Shown in pieces: positions 54,474 to 64,000 of a DNA stretch of 64,000 nt (positions within the stretch are counted from its first letter, which is position 1; each line of letters begins with the position of its first letter). The stretch covers positions 1,674,001-1,738,000 of the forward strand of contig NZ_LR884459.1 of the NCBI RefSeq assembly GCF_904848165.1, given 5' to 3'. Position numbers and translations under genes: made by a program. The notes below the pieces were generated by a model, which did not search any database, was not told where the DNA came from, and saw only the letters and a list, made by a program, of their open reading frames with translations. This DNA comes from Psychrobacter arenosus (GTDB lineage: Bacteria; Pseudomonadota; Gammaproteobacteria; Pseudomonadales; Moraxellaceae).

Positions 54474-55423
54474 TTTACCTCTCCCTTAGTAGAGGGCTTA
54501 AGAGATTGCTCGATATCAGAACCTGTAATAGACAGAAAAAGAGCTATTAACTCCTGAATGCTTTGGACTTTTTCTCTAACTTCGCTTGATACTTTGTTAA
54601 GAGAATTTATATTACAGGTCGCTGTAAAAGATTGGTCAACAGTCACTGTTAATACATCATAGTTTAAACCATAGGATAAGTAATGTGAATTTTTTGTCAA
54701 AATTTGCATTACCCATTCAGGAATTCGCACCTCACTTTTACGAAATTTTATAAAAGGGCTTGGTCGACCCTCAAACTCAGCTTGGCAGAATATATCGTTG
54801 ATAGTGGCATAGTTCCCCGATTGTAAAATACCATGTATGAGTACTGCTGCATAATCATAACGGGATGAAAATGTATCTTCTATAAGCTTTGAGATATGCT
54901 GCTTTAAATCCGTCTTCGTTACGAGATCATAGATATTTTTATGGCATTTAAAATATTGGCATGTGTCTTGATCTTGTAGCTCTAGAGGTATCTTCGCCTG
55001 ATTAGCGAGAGCTTTTTTTGAGTCTGATACTAGAAGGATGTTGTGTGTGCGACTTATTCCATAAAGAGCAATATCGATTTCCCTTTGCAACTTAAAGCGC
55101 TCACTTGTCTCTTGAGTCCAATCAGCCGAAGCTAAAGATGAGTTTTTCGCCTGATAGTTGTACTTTGTATCTTCTTCATAATCTATATGACATATATCAT
55201 CTACGAAGCTAACTGCCTGAGTCTCAATAACTTGATTTTCACAATTGTGCGGATATCTAGCAGCTATTTCAAACACTCTATAAAGTAAAAACTGATTCTC
55301 GTAGTCACGGCCTTTATAATTATTGTCACCGCCTCTATGTATATTCTCAAGCTTTTTCTTGACGTTGTCCCCATAGGTATTCTGTACGAAGGCTATCACC
55401 TCATCTTTATCTGGTTGACTCAT
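54470..55423 (-). CDS. PD-(D/E)XK-like nuclease of an unrecognised two-gene system
   Basis: 317 residues. The N-terminal third has the shape of a restriction-type nuclease: Glu42 in GRDYENQFLLYRVFEIAARY, Asp75-Asp76 in SFVDDICHIDYEED, and Gln91-x-Lys93 in KYNYQAKNSS. This E...D...QxK order is the PD-(D/E)XK layout seen in Mrr- and Cap4-type effectors. The middle and C-terminal thirds (HISKLIEDTFSSRYDYAAVLIHGIL, FEGRPSPFIKFRKSEVRIPEWV) have no domain I recognise; they may sense or bind a partner. No signal peptide or membrane segment. Base composition is AT-rich. Defence role is inferred. Confidence 0.6.
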   Translation of the reverse strand: MSQPDKDEVIAFVQNTYGDNVKKKLENIHRGGDNNYKGRDYENQFLLYRVFEIAARYPHNCENQVIETQAVSFVDDICHIDYEEDTKYNYQAKNSSLASADWTQETSERFKLQREIDIALYGISRTHNILLVSDSKKALANQAKIPLELQDQDTCQYFKCHKNIYDLVTKTDLKQHISKLIEDTFSSRYDYAAVLIHGILQSGNYATINDIFCQAEFEGRPSPFIKFRKSEVRIPEWVMQILTKNSHYLSYGLNYDVLTVTVDQSFTATCNINSLNKVSSEVREKVQSIQELIALFLSITGSDIEQSLKPSTKGEVK

Positions 55424-55461
55424 ATTGTGACCTCAAGTCATTATTTTAATAAATGTGATGA

Positions 55462-55650
55462 TTACCACATGAAGTTTTTAGAAACGTTGGTTGAGGTTTT
55501 AGAGTATGCTAAATCTTTAGAGGTCGCAAGCTCGCCCCATGAGCGCTCAAACTCATCGGCTAATCCTATCATGCTACCACTCACGGAAAAGCCAAAAACA
55601 CCAAGGCTAGAAACTTTAAATAACCATAAGTCATAAGGCAATTTATGCAA
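55462..55650 (-). CDS. Possible small gene heading the nuclease operon
   Basis: 62 residues with protein-like codon use: KVSSLGVFGFSVSGSMIGLADEFERSWGEL, then a Ser/Thr/Lys-rich tail. It ends 38 bases before the nuclease start on the same strand. Its ATG overlaps the start of the convergently placed glyoxalase gene, and no good ribosome-binding site is visible. It could be a small first gene of the operon, a remnant, or chance. A plus-strand frame over the same bases is the less protein-like alternative. Confidence 0.3.
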   Translation of the reverse strand: MHKLPYDLWLFKVSSLGVFGFSVSGSMIGLADEFERSWGELATSKDLAYSKTSTNVSKNFMW

Positions 55651-56061
55651 TATTTACACGCAATGATCAGAACCAATAAATTAGACGAGACCTTGTTTTT
55701 CTATTGTGATTTGCTAGGTCTCAAGCTGCTGCGAAAAAAGGATTCGGAAGCAGGTCGATTCAGCTTATATTTTTTAGCGACGCATGAGGGAGCACCAGAG
55801 ATTGAGGTGACCCATAATTGGGACGAGGAAGAGTATACCAATGGCAATAACTTTGGTCATTTTGCCTTTAGAGTTGATAATATCTATGAGCTGTGCGAAA
55901 CCTTAATGGCTGCCGACGTGCAAATATTACGACCGCCCAGAGATGGCTACATGGCTTTTGTGAAAGACCCCAATCATATCTCCATCGAGCTGCTACAGAG
56001 CGGCGAACGTCTCGCTCCGACCGAGCCATGGATTTCAATGGAGAATGTAGGAAGCTGGTAA
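55645..56061 (+). CDS. gloA: Glyoxalase I-like VOC metalloenzyme
   Basis: 138 residues with the paired beta-alpha-beta-beta-beta fold. The four metal ligands line up with those of E. coli GloA: His5 (YLHAMIRT), Glu54 (PEIEVTHNW), His72 (NFGHFAFRV) and Glu115 (HISIELLQ). Further family features are FYCDLLGLKLLR and MAFVKDPN. It isomerises the glutathione hemithioacetal of methylglyoxal. AAGGCAATTT precedes the ATG. Confidence 0.9.
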   Translation: MQYLHAMIRTNKLDETLFFYCDLLGLKLLRKKDSEAGRFSLYFLATHEGAPEIEVTHNWDEEEYTNGNNFGHFAFRVDNIYELCETLMAADVQILRPPRDGYMAFVKDPNHISIELLQSGERLAPTEPWISMENVGSW

Positions 56062-56132
56062 AAGGCTAGCGCTATGGTAAAGCTTATTAGCCAATAGCTT
56101 GTTGCTATGAAAAGTATTTATAAGAATAGTTC

Positions 56133-56179
56133 ACAAAAAAAGTGCCCTCCTCTATGATTAAAATCATAAAAAAGGGCAC
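56133..56179 (-). terminator. Terminator of the SDR gene
   Basis: Stem AGTGCCCT/AGGGCACT with a long AT-rich loop containing its own ATGATT/AATCAT pairing; the minus strand ends in a T run. Confidence 0.75.
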
Positions 56180-56234
56180 TCATTAATTGCTATTAAGCTA
56201 AAACTTATAACTGCTATAAATCGTTAAAAATGGC

Positions 56235-56975
56235 TTAGGTAGCCATAATACCGCCATCCACAATAAACTCTGCACCGGTCGAATAGCTAGATTTATCTGA
56301 CGCTAAGAATGCCACCAAATTCGCCACTTCTTCAGGCTTACCGATACGTTTCATCGGAATATTTTGGATATAGTTTTGCACTGTATCTTTGATATCATCG
56401 GCTTCAACCCCTGGGGTCTGGATAGCGCCTGGATGCACGGAGTTGACGCGAATATTATATTCGGCATATTCCTGTGCCACAGCTTTGGTTAGTCCCGTAG
56501 CGGCAAATTTAGAAGCGTTATAGATAGAGTTACCCGCTGTGCCTCGCAAGCCCTCTAGCGATGAGATATTAACGATAGAACCGCCGCCCGCTTTTTTCAT
56601 AGAGGGTAGTATCTTTTGCATACCGTGAAAGTTACCAAATAGATTAACGTCTAACAATTTCTGCAAATCTGCCCCAGTGAATTCTATAAACGGTTTCATA
56701 ATATCAATGCCGGCATTATTCACTAATACGTTAATAGCGCCAAACGTTGCTTCCGCATGTTTAATTGCCGCTTCCCATGAATCAGGATCGGTGACATCGA
56801 GTTTAACAAAAGTAGTGTTATCACCCAGCTCTTTGGCTAACTTCTCTCCTTGCTCAGGCAAAATATCAGTGATGATAACTTTTGCGCCTTCTTCGACCAA
56901 CTTACGCACATGGGCTTCACCCAAACCTTGCGAACCACCGGTGACGAGAGCAACTTTATCTGTTAATAATTTCAT
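56235..56975 (-). CDS. Short-chain dehydrogenase/reductase
   Basis: 246 residues, classical SDR. Cofactor site VTGGSQGLGEAHVRKL; VNNAGIDIMKP; catalytic serine in IVNISSLEG; and Tyr-x3-Lys in SIYNASKFAATGLT. The C-terminal YSTGAEFIVDGGIMAT is typical. The second-strand Asp after VIITD favours NAD. Many such proteins act on 3-hydroxy-acyl, steroid or glucose substrates; this one is not assignable. Confidence 0.9.
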   Translation of the reverse strand: MKLLTDKVALVTGGSQGLGEAHVRKLVEEGAKVIITDILPEQGEKLAKELGDNTTFVKLDVTDPDSWEAAIKHAEATFGAINVLVNNAGIDIMKPFIEFTGADLQKLLDVNLFGNFHGMQKILPSMKKAGGGSIVNISSLEGLRGTAGNSIYNASKFAATGLTKAVAQEYAEYNIRVNSVHPGAIQTPGVEADDIKDTVQNYIQNIPMKRIGKPEEVANLVAFLASDKSSYSTGAEFIVDGGIMAT

Positions 56976-57155
56976 TATATTGACCTTCGTAGTTATGATT
57001 ATAAATTTATAGATTTTATAAAATCAGTCTACGATGGTAACAAAGATAAAATAGATTCTAGATTTCAGCTTGCTAGAAGTTACAAGGTTTGCAGGTTTCG
57101 TACTTAGGTTTATATTACTTTTACATTGTTAGTGCTTGTTTTATATGATTAAAAT

Positions 57156-57794
57156 TTAGGTAGCCTTGATTGCCACTTTGCGAATACTGGCGTCCTGCCA
57201 CTTGCGGAAAAAAGCCAAAAATATAGCCGAGCCAATTAATGCCATAAACATATCCGATTGCGTATCCCACACATAGCCTTGCGTCCCAAGAAAGGCTTCT
57301 GCCTCCTCACCGACCGCAATAGCTACCCACCACTCTACCAACTCATAAAAAGCACTAAATGCCAAACAGAAAGACACCACAAATACGATTAGCCAACGCT
57401 CATTTTTCACCACATTTAAGCGCAGTAATAGCTCTCTAGCAATACACGCCGGCACAAATCCCTGAACGAAATGACCTAATTTATCGTAGTGATTGCGCTC
57501 CCATCCTAACCAATTGGCGATAGTATCGAATAAGGGCACTTCGGCATAAGTGTAATGACCGCCTACCATCAACACTAAGCAATGCATTAATATTAAAAAA
57601 TACGTCAACCGTGACCAAGTAAATTTATGGTAAGTCGTAGCTAAAATGGTCAAACCGATTAGCGCAGGTGCTACCTCTAATAACCAAGTGAAATAGCTCT
57701 TAGGTTGAATACCCGACCACATAAGCACCGTGAAGAATACTGCTAACCACAATATTTTTAATGGGCTGGGTTGCCCTTTATTTATTGTATTCAT
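57156..57794 (-). CDS. yjdF: DUF2238 membrane protein, YjdF-like
   Basis: 212 residues with about six hydrophobic segments. Family blocks: WERNHYDKLGHFVQGFVPACIARELLLR, AFYELVEWW and GTQGYVWDTQSDMFMALIGS. Similar to E. coli YjdF; function unknown. Single gene, inner membrane. Confidence 0.9.
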   Translation of the reverse strand: MNTINKGQPSPLKILWLAVFFTVLMWSGIQPKSYFTWLLEVAPALIGLTILATTYHKFTWSRLTYFLILMHCLVLMVGGHYTYAEVPLFDTIANWLGWERNHYDKLGHFVQGFVPACIARELLLRLNVVKNERWLIVFVVSFCLAFSAFYELVEWWVAIAVGEEAEAFLGTQGYVWDTQSDMFMALIGSAIFLAFFRKWQDASIRKVAIKAT

Positions 57795-57871
57795 TAAATT
57801 TTAATCTTCTTTGACCAAGTAAGGTATGTTTACTGACTCATAGACTGATATTACCACCAGTAAAGCCCAAA

Positions 57872-57907
57872 CAAAAAAATACCGCCAACCATAAAGGCAG
57901 CGGTACT
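57872..57907 (-). terminator. Terminator of fadH
   Basis: Minus-strand stem TACCGC..GCC/GGCGGTA followed by seven T residues, about 40 bases past the fadH stop. Confidence 0.8.
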
Positions 57908-57943
57908 TCATATAATAAGTAGTATCAAGCAATTAGCAATTGC

Positions 57944-60521
<2,578 letters not shown>

Positions 60522-61226
60522 TTAGGGAGCCACGAGTCTTAACTCTGTGATAATTTGCTCCAAATGCGTTTTGCTCTGTTGGCTCCAAATATTGTAGAAA
60601 CAATGCTGACCTGCAGGAGAATACTGTGTTCCTAAAGTCAGATAAGCCAACCATTTGCCTTGTGGGTCGCCGCCCTCCCGACCATAGGTCAGCTCCGTGC
60701 CATCGTTATACAGATGATAATCTTGCCAAATAGCGGCTTGCCCTACCGGATTACTAATCCCCGAGTGAGCGACGCCATAAGCACTGCGCTCGTTGGGCAA
60801 ATCATAAGCTACGCCCCAACCGCCAGAGAAATTAGCTCGGCGCACGCTACGATTCACCAGTTGCGCGGCTGCGGTTTTAGGCAAGGCCAATAGCGGACAT
60901 TTATCTTGCGTCTCCGATTTTGCCCACTCACGACTATACACTGCTTCGGTAGCCGTCGCCGCAATAGCAGGCTGACGCCATGGCGCGGTAGAGTCGGTGA
61001 AAGTCATAGCGGTATTGACGGTGGCAATTTGCGCACCATTCACTATGCTCGGCTTAGAGACAGGAGTAGCTTTAACTATAGGTGCCGGCTTAACCCCCAA
61101 GATTGGCTTAGATACTGCCGGCGGTTGCCCCGCACTATTGGTAGGATTACTGGGCGACTGACACGCGGCTAAGCCAAAACTTAACGCTATAACGGGCACA
61201 AATAGAGCAAAATTAGCATGGCGCAT
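60522..61226 (-). CDS. Lipoprotein, function unknown
   Basis: 234 residues. The signal peptide ends in a lipobox LAAC. A Pro/Ala/Lys/Val-rich linker (about 25-75) follows, with repeated KPxxxVKATPVSKP-like units. The folded C-terminal half is rich in aromatics and Gly (NFSGGWGVAYDLPNERSAYGVAHSG, HLYNDGTELTYGREGG, WLAYLTLGTQYSPAGQHCFYN), resembling an outer-membrane-associated or calycin-like beta protein, but no domain is recognised. AAGGATATC precedes the ATG. Confidence 0.8.
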   Translation of the reverse strand: MRHANFALFVPVIALSFGLAACQSPSNPTNSAGQPPAVSKPILGVKPAPIVKATPVSKPSIVNGAQIATVNTAMTFTDSTAPWRQPAIAATATEAVYSREWAKSETQDKCPLLALPKTAAAQLVNRSVRRANFSGGWGVAYDLPNERSAYGVAHSGISNPVGQAAIWQDYHLYNDGTELTYGREGGDPQGKWLAYLTLGTQYSPAGQHCFYNIWSQQSKTHLEQIITELRLVAP

Positions 61227-61645
61227 ATTGATATCCTTATTTATCGTTTTATAATATAGACTTAAACCTTAGCATAAGTAAGGTTTTATAGCGTTTATTG
61301 TGGTGTTACTAGCCGCAACTACGTCTATTACTCTAAATTAATGCTGTCTTGCAGGGGCGACTGGCTAGCGTTAATGCTAATATAGAGTAACTTATACCAC
61401 CGTGGGCAAATTGTAGACTCTTGATAACCAGGCAATTTTTAATGGCTACGGGCTATTTTCTGATACTCATTACCCTCACAGTGTCCTTATAAAAACGACC
61501 GCTATCTTCATAGCTCTCGCCCTAGTTTTATAACCCTACGTCGCTAACAGTCTCACCCGCCAGTTTGCTTAACGCGCTTCTAAGCGGCTGCGCCAGGGTT
61601 TGTATTGTCTCAAGGACTGATCATTCACCTAATAAAGGACTATTT
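61227..61645. other. Divergent promoter region, lipoprotein / acyl-CoA ligase
   Basis: About 420 bases. Includes an unlikely N-terminal extension of the ligase from 61565. No clear operator. Confidence 0.35.
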
Positions 61646-63301
61646 ATGACCGACTTCCATACCGGCTTAGGCCAAAATCTGGCCAATTATCAACCGCTCA
61701 CCCCCATAGATTTCATCGAACGTACCGCTCTTGCCTATCCCAATAAGCTAGCTATTATTTATGACGACCTCAAATCTAATGAGCTCAAGCAAACTTGGAG
61801 CGAGACCTTTACCCGCTGTCGTCAAATGGCCGATGCCCTGCGCAAATTAGGGATTAATAAAAACGATACCGTCGCGGTGATGCTGCCGAATACCCCAGCT
61901 ATGGTGGAAGTCGCCTTTGGTATTCCTATGTCGGGCGGTGTGCTCTGTACTCTTAATACTCGTCTAGATATCAATGCTTTAACCTTCTGCATACAGCATT
62001 CCGAGGCCAAAGCGTTAATCCTCGATAGCGAGTTTGCCAAGCACGCGGAAATTATCGAAGAAGCCTTCCCCAACCTCATTCTGATTCACGCTACCGATGC
62101 CGCCTTACCTACCGACTCTTTTGGGCAAATGACTTATGAGGAGCTCATCGCTAGCGGTGACGACTTGGACAATTGGGAAAAACCCGAAGACGAATGGGAT
62201 GCCATAGCCCTTAACTATACTTCAGGCACGACCGGTACCCCCAAAGGCGTGGTCTATCACCATCGCGGCGCCACCCTGAATGCCCTATCAAATATCTTAG
62301 ATTGGGACATGCCTAAACACCCGATGTATCTATGGACGCTACCGCTATTCCATTGTAATGGCTGGTGTTTCCCGTGGACTATCGCTGAGCGTGCTGGGGT
62401 CAACGTTTGCTTACGTCAGGTTGATGCCGACTTAATTTTGCAGCTAATCGCCAAATATAAAGTATCGCATTACTGCGCCGCCCCCGTCGTGCATAGCATG
62501 ATTGCTTCGGGCACGGCTGAGCGTAAAGCCGCGATTACTCATCCAGTCAAAGGCTGGGTGGCCGGTGCGCCGCCGTCAGAAACTATGCTCGAGAATATGG
62601 AAGCGATGAACTTCCACATCACCCATGTGTATGGTTTAACCGAAGTTTATGGACCTGTCACGGTATGTGTTGAGCATGAAGAATGGGACGATTTAACCGT
62701 CTCCGAGCGCGCTAGTAAGAAATCTCGCCAAGGCTTAGCTTCACATCTCATGGCCGGATTTGAAGTGTTTAAACAAGGCACTACCGAGCCGGTCGCTGCT
62801 GATGGCGAAGAAATGGGCGAATTAGCCCTCAAAGGCAATATGGTGATGAAAGGCTATCTAAAAAGTCGTAAAGCTACCGATGCTGCCTTTCAAGACGGCT
62901 GGTTCCGCACTGGGGACTTGGGCGTGAAATACCCGGATGGCTATATCAAAATTATGGATCGCCTCAAAGACATCATCATCTCTGGTGGGGAGAACATCTC
63001 CAGTATCGAAGTGGAAAACGTCCTGTACAAACTCCCTGCTGTGGCAAGTTGCGCAGTCGTCGCCGCCCCACATGATAAATGGGGTGAAGTGCCGGTCGCC
63101 TTTATTGAAATCAGCGAAGGCCACACTTTAGAACGCGCCGGTGTACTCGAACATTGCCGTCAGTATTTGGCCGGTTTTAAAGTACCTAAACACATTATAT
63201 TTGCTGAAATTCCGAAGACCAGCACGGGTAAAGTGCAGAAGTATGAGCTACGCCAAGCCGCCAAATCGATGGCACATGAAGAGCCAAAGGTAATGCATTA
63301 A
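61646..63301 (+). CDS. Fatty acyl-CoA synthetase (AMP-binding)
   Basis: 551 residues from the ATG at 61646, with AAAGGAC upstream. AMP-binding motifs: ALNYTSGTTGTPKGVVYHHRG, HVYGLTEVYGP, and WFRTGDLGVKYPDGYIKIMDRLKDIIISGGENI, then the C-terminal lysine PKTSTGKVQKYELR. This combination matches medium-chain AlkK-like or DMSP-type acyl-CoA ligases rather than FadD. It activates a fatty or related acid with ATP and CoA. Fits fadH nearby. Confidence 0.9.
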   Translation: MTDFHTGLGQNLANYQPLTPIDFIERTALAYPNKLAIIYDDLKSNELKQTWSETFTRCRQMADALRKLGINKNDTVAVMLPNTPAMVEVAFGIPMSGGVLCTLNTRLDINALTFCIQHSEAKALILDSEFAKHAEIIEEAFPNLILIHATDAALPTDSFGQMTYEELIASGDDLDNWEKPEDEWDAIALNYTSGTTGTPKGVVYHHRGATLNALSNILDWDMPKHPMYLWTLPLFHCNGWCFPWTIAERAGVNVCLRQVDADLILQLIAKYKVSHYCAAPVVHSMIASGTAERKAAITHPVKGWVAGAPPSETMLENMEAMNFHITHVYGLTEVYGPVTVCVEHEEWDDLTVSERASKKSRQGLASHLMAGFEVFKQGTTEPVAADGEEMGELALKGNMVMKGYLKSRKATDAAFQDGWFRTGDLGVKYPDGYIKIMDRLKDIIISGGENISSIEVENVLYKLPAVASCAVVAAPHDKWGEVPVAFIEISEGHTLERAGVLEHCRQYLAGFKVPKHIIFAEIPKTSTGKVQKYELRQAAKSMAHEEPKVMH

Positions 63302-63309
63302 GCAAGAGC

Positions 63310-64000
63310 GGTAGCGTGGGTGATAACCCACGGAATGGATAGCAGAAATCGCTATGGGTTCGTCTATCACTTCTAAGAAAAACCTAAGCTTTGAAGGAAA
63401 AATAAAAGCCCTGATAGCCTTAGCATCGGGGCTTTTTAAGGCCTATGAAATATGCGGGTCAAAAGTAGGCGTTCTTTCATGACTATGACCGTGCCTCGTC
63501 CCGAGGCAACAGCATAACACCTTTCTTATAAATCAATATGTAGGTTGGGTGAAGTTTACGACACCCAACGATTTAAAACCGTAGCGTAGCTGAAAACCTA
63601 CAGAATAATTAACTCAACACCGTGGATTCCGTTAATGCATTATTCCTTCTACCATCACTGCAAAATTGACTCTTCTTTTTTGAACTAGATTCCCGTGGGT
63701 TATAACCCACGCTACACCTAGCTATAATTTTGAAATTTGCTTTTGCTTTTGTAGGCTGCGGCTTTAGCCCAGCTTTATCCATTCTATAAGGGCATATAAG
63801 ATATAGGTTCTCCACCAATCATCATCAAGATTTAAATGGTGCGCCGAGCGCACCCTACAAAAGCCTTACTTTTCTAGAAAGAGTACATAGGTTGGGGGGA
63901 GTTTACGACATCCAAAGATTTAAAACCGTAGCGTGTAATGTTCATTTACCCATTGATTCAGCACTGTAGCGTGGGTGACAACCCACGGAATAATGGATTT
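63310..64000. repeat. REP-like palindrome cluster
   Basis: At least six palindromes in 690 bases: GTGGGT/ACCCAC at 63316-63331 and its near copy at 63970-63986; GTTGGGTG/CACCCAAC type at 63540-63571 with a degenerate copy at 63890-63920; a perfect 18-base palindrome at 63694-63711; and GGTGCGC/GCGCACC at 63838-63854. Copies alternate in orientation. No gene is supported in this stretch. Confidence 0.8.
63404..63515. repeat. Dispersed repeat with terminator core
   Basis: Begins with a hairpin AAAGCCCTGAT/ATCGGGGCTTT plus T run (63404-63437), which can terminate the acyl-CoA ligase transcript. It continues with sequence matching the reverse complement of about 27002-27063 and ends in the hairpin GCCTCG/CGAGGC (63493-63507). 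Confidence 0.75.

Noticed and set aside
63310..64000. Repeated short palindromes as a CRISPR array
   Set aside because: The units vary in sequence, spacing and orientation and have no regular spacers; no cas genes are present.

Overview
The window looks like chromosome of a Moraxellaceae bacterium, most likely Psychrobacter. This is inferred from the protein sequences, the moderate base composition, and gene blocks such as lptM-lysA-dapF-xerC, ackA-pta and rpoN-hpf. No database search was possible. I see no rRNA, tRNA or CRISPR. Most of the window is ordinary core genome, with a few accessory islands.

Layout. 1-9.6 kb holds translation, stress and regulation genes: rpsU, yqeY, a BepA-like M48 protease, a TusA-like protein, rpoH, a DUF423 protein, thiS, and hpf with rpoN. 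9.9-15.1 kb has a nitrilase-family amidase and the block lptM-lysA-dapF-xerC. 15.7-22.1 kb has ackA-pta, nadD, rsfS and a MOSC protein. 22.1-28.6 kb is accessory: a Phd/VapC-type toxin-antitoxin pair, an AmiD-like amidase lipoprotein, a miniature BapA-type adhesin with four repeats, a cluster of palindromic repeats and a complete IS3-family element. 28.6-39.8 kb has a GMC oxidoreductase, purL, a PNPOx-like protein, pgsA, a broken small secreted-protein gene, two small exported proteins and an amine-oxidase-like flavoprotein. 39.8-41.3 kb is an IS110-family element whose upstream leader folds like a bridge RNA. 41.4-53.7 kb has acs, a HI0933-type flavoprotein, an Old Yellow Enzyme with a TetR-type operator, a lipoprotein, an EamA transporter, an orphan trpB, a Tat-exported GMC oxidase and lplA. 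53.8-55.7 kb is an unrecognised two-gene, possibly three-gene, operon pairing a PD-(D/E)XK-like nuclease with a phosphoribosyltransferase-like protein. 55.6-63.3 kb has a glyoxalase, an SDR, YjdF, fadH, a lipoprotein and a fatty acyl-CoA synthetase. The last 700 bases are a cluster of REP-like palindromes.

How the genes fit together. The window carries both routes of acetate handling (AckA-Pta and Acs). It also has fatty-acid use (FadH and an acyl-CoA ligase), lysine/peptidoglycan precursor synthesis (DapF, LysA), and three stress or starvation regulators (RpoH, RpoN, HPF). Several housekeeping proteins (NadD, the TusA-like protein, RpoH, BepA) carry low-complexity Ser/Thr/Asn/Ala-rich additions.

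Best candidates for something new are the nuclease plus PRTase-like pair at 53778-55423 (possible defence module), the putative bridge RNA at 40021-40140, and the frameshifted exported protein overlapped by a possible small RNA at 36790-37089.
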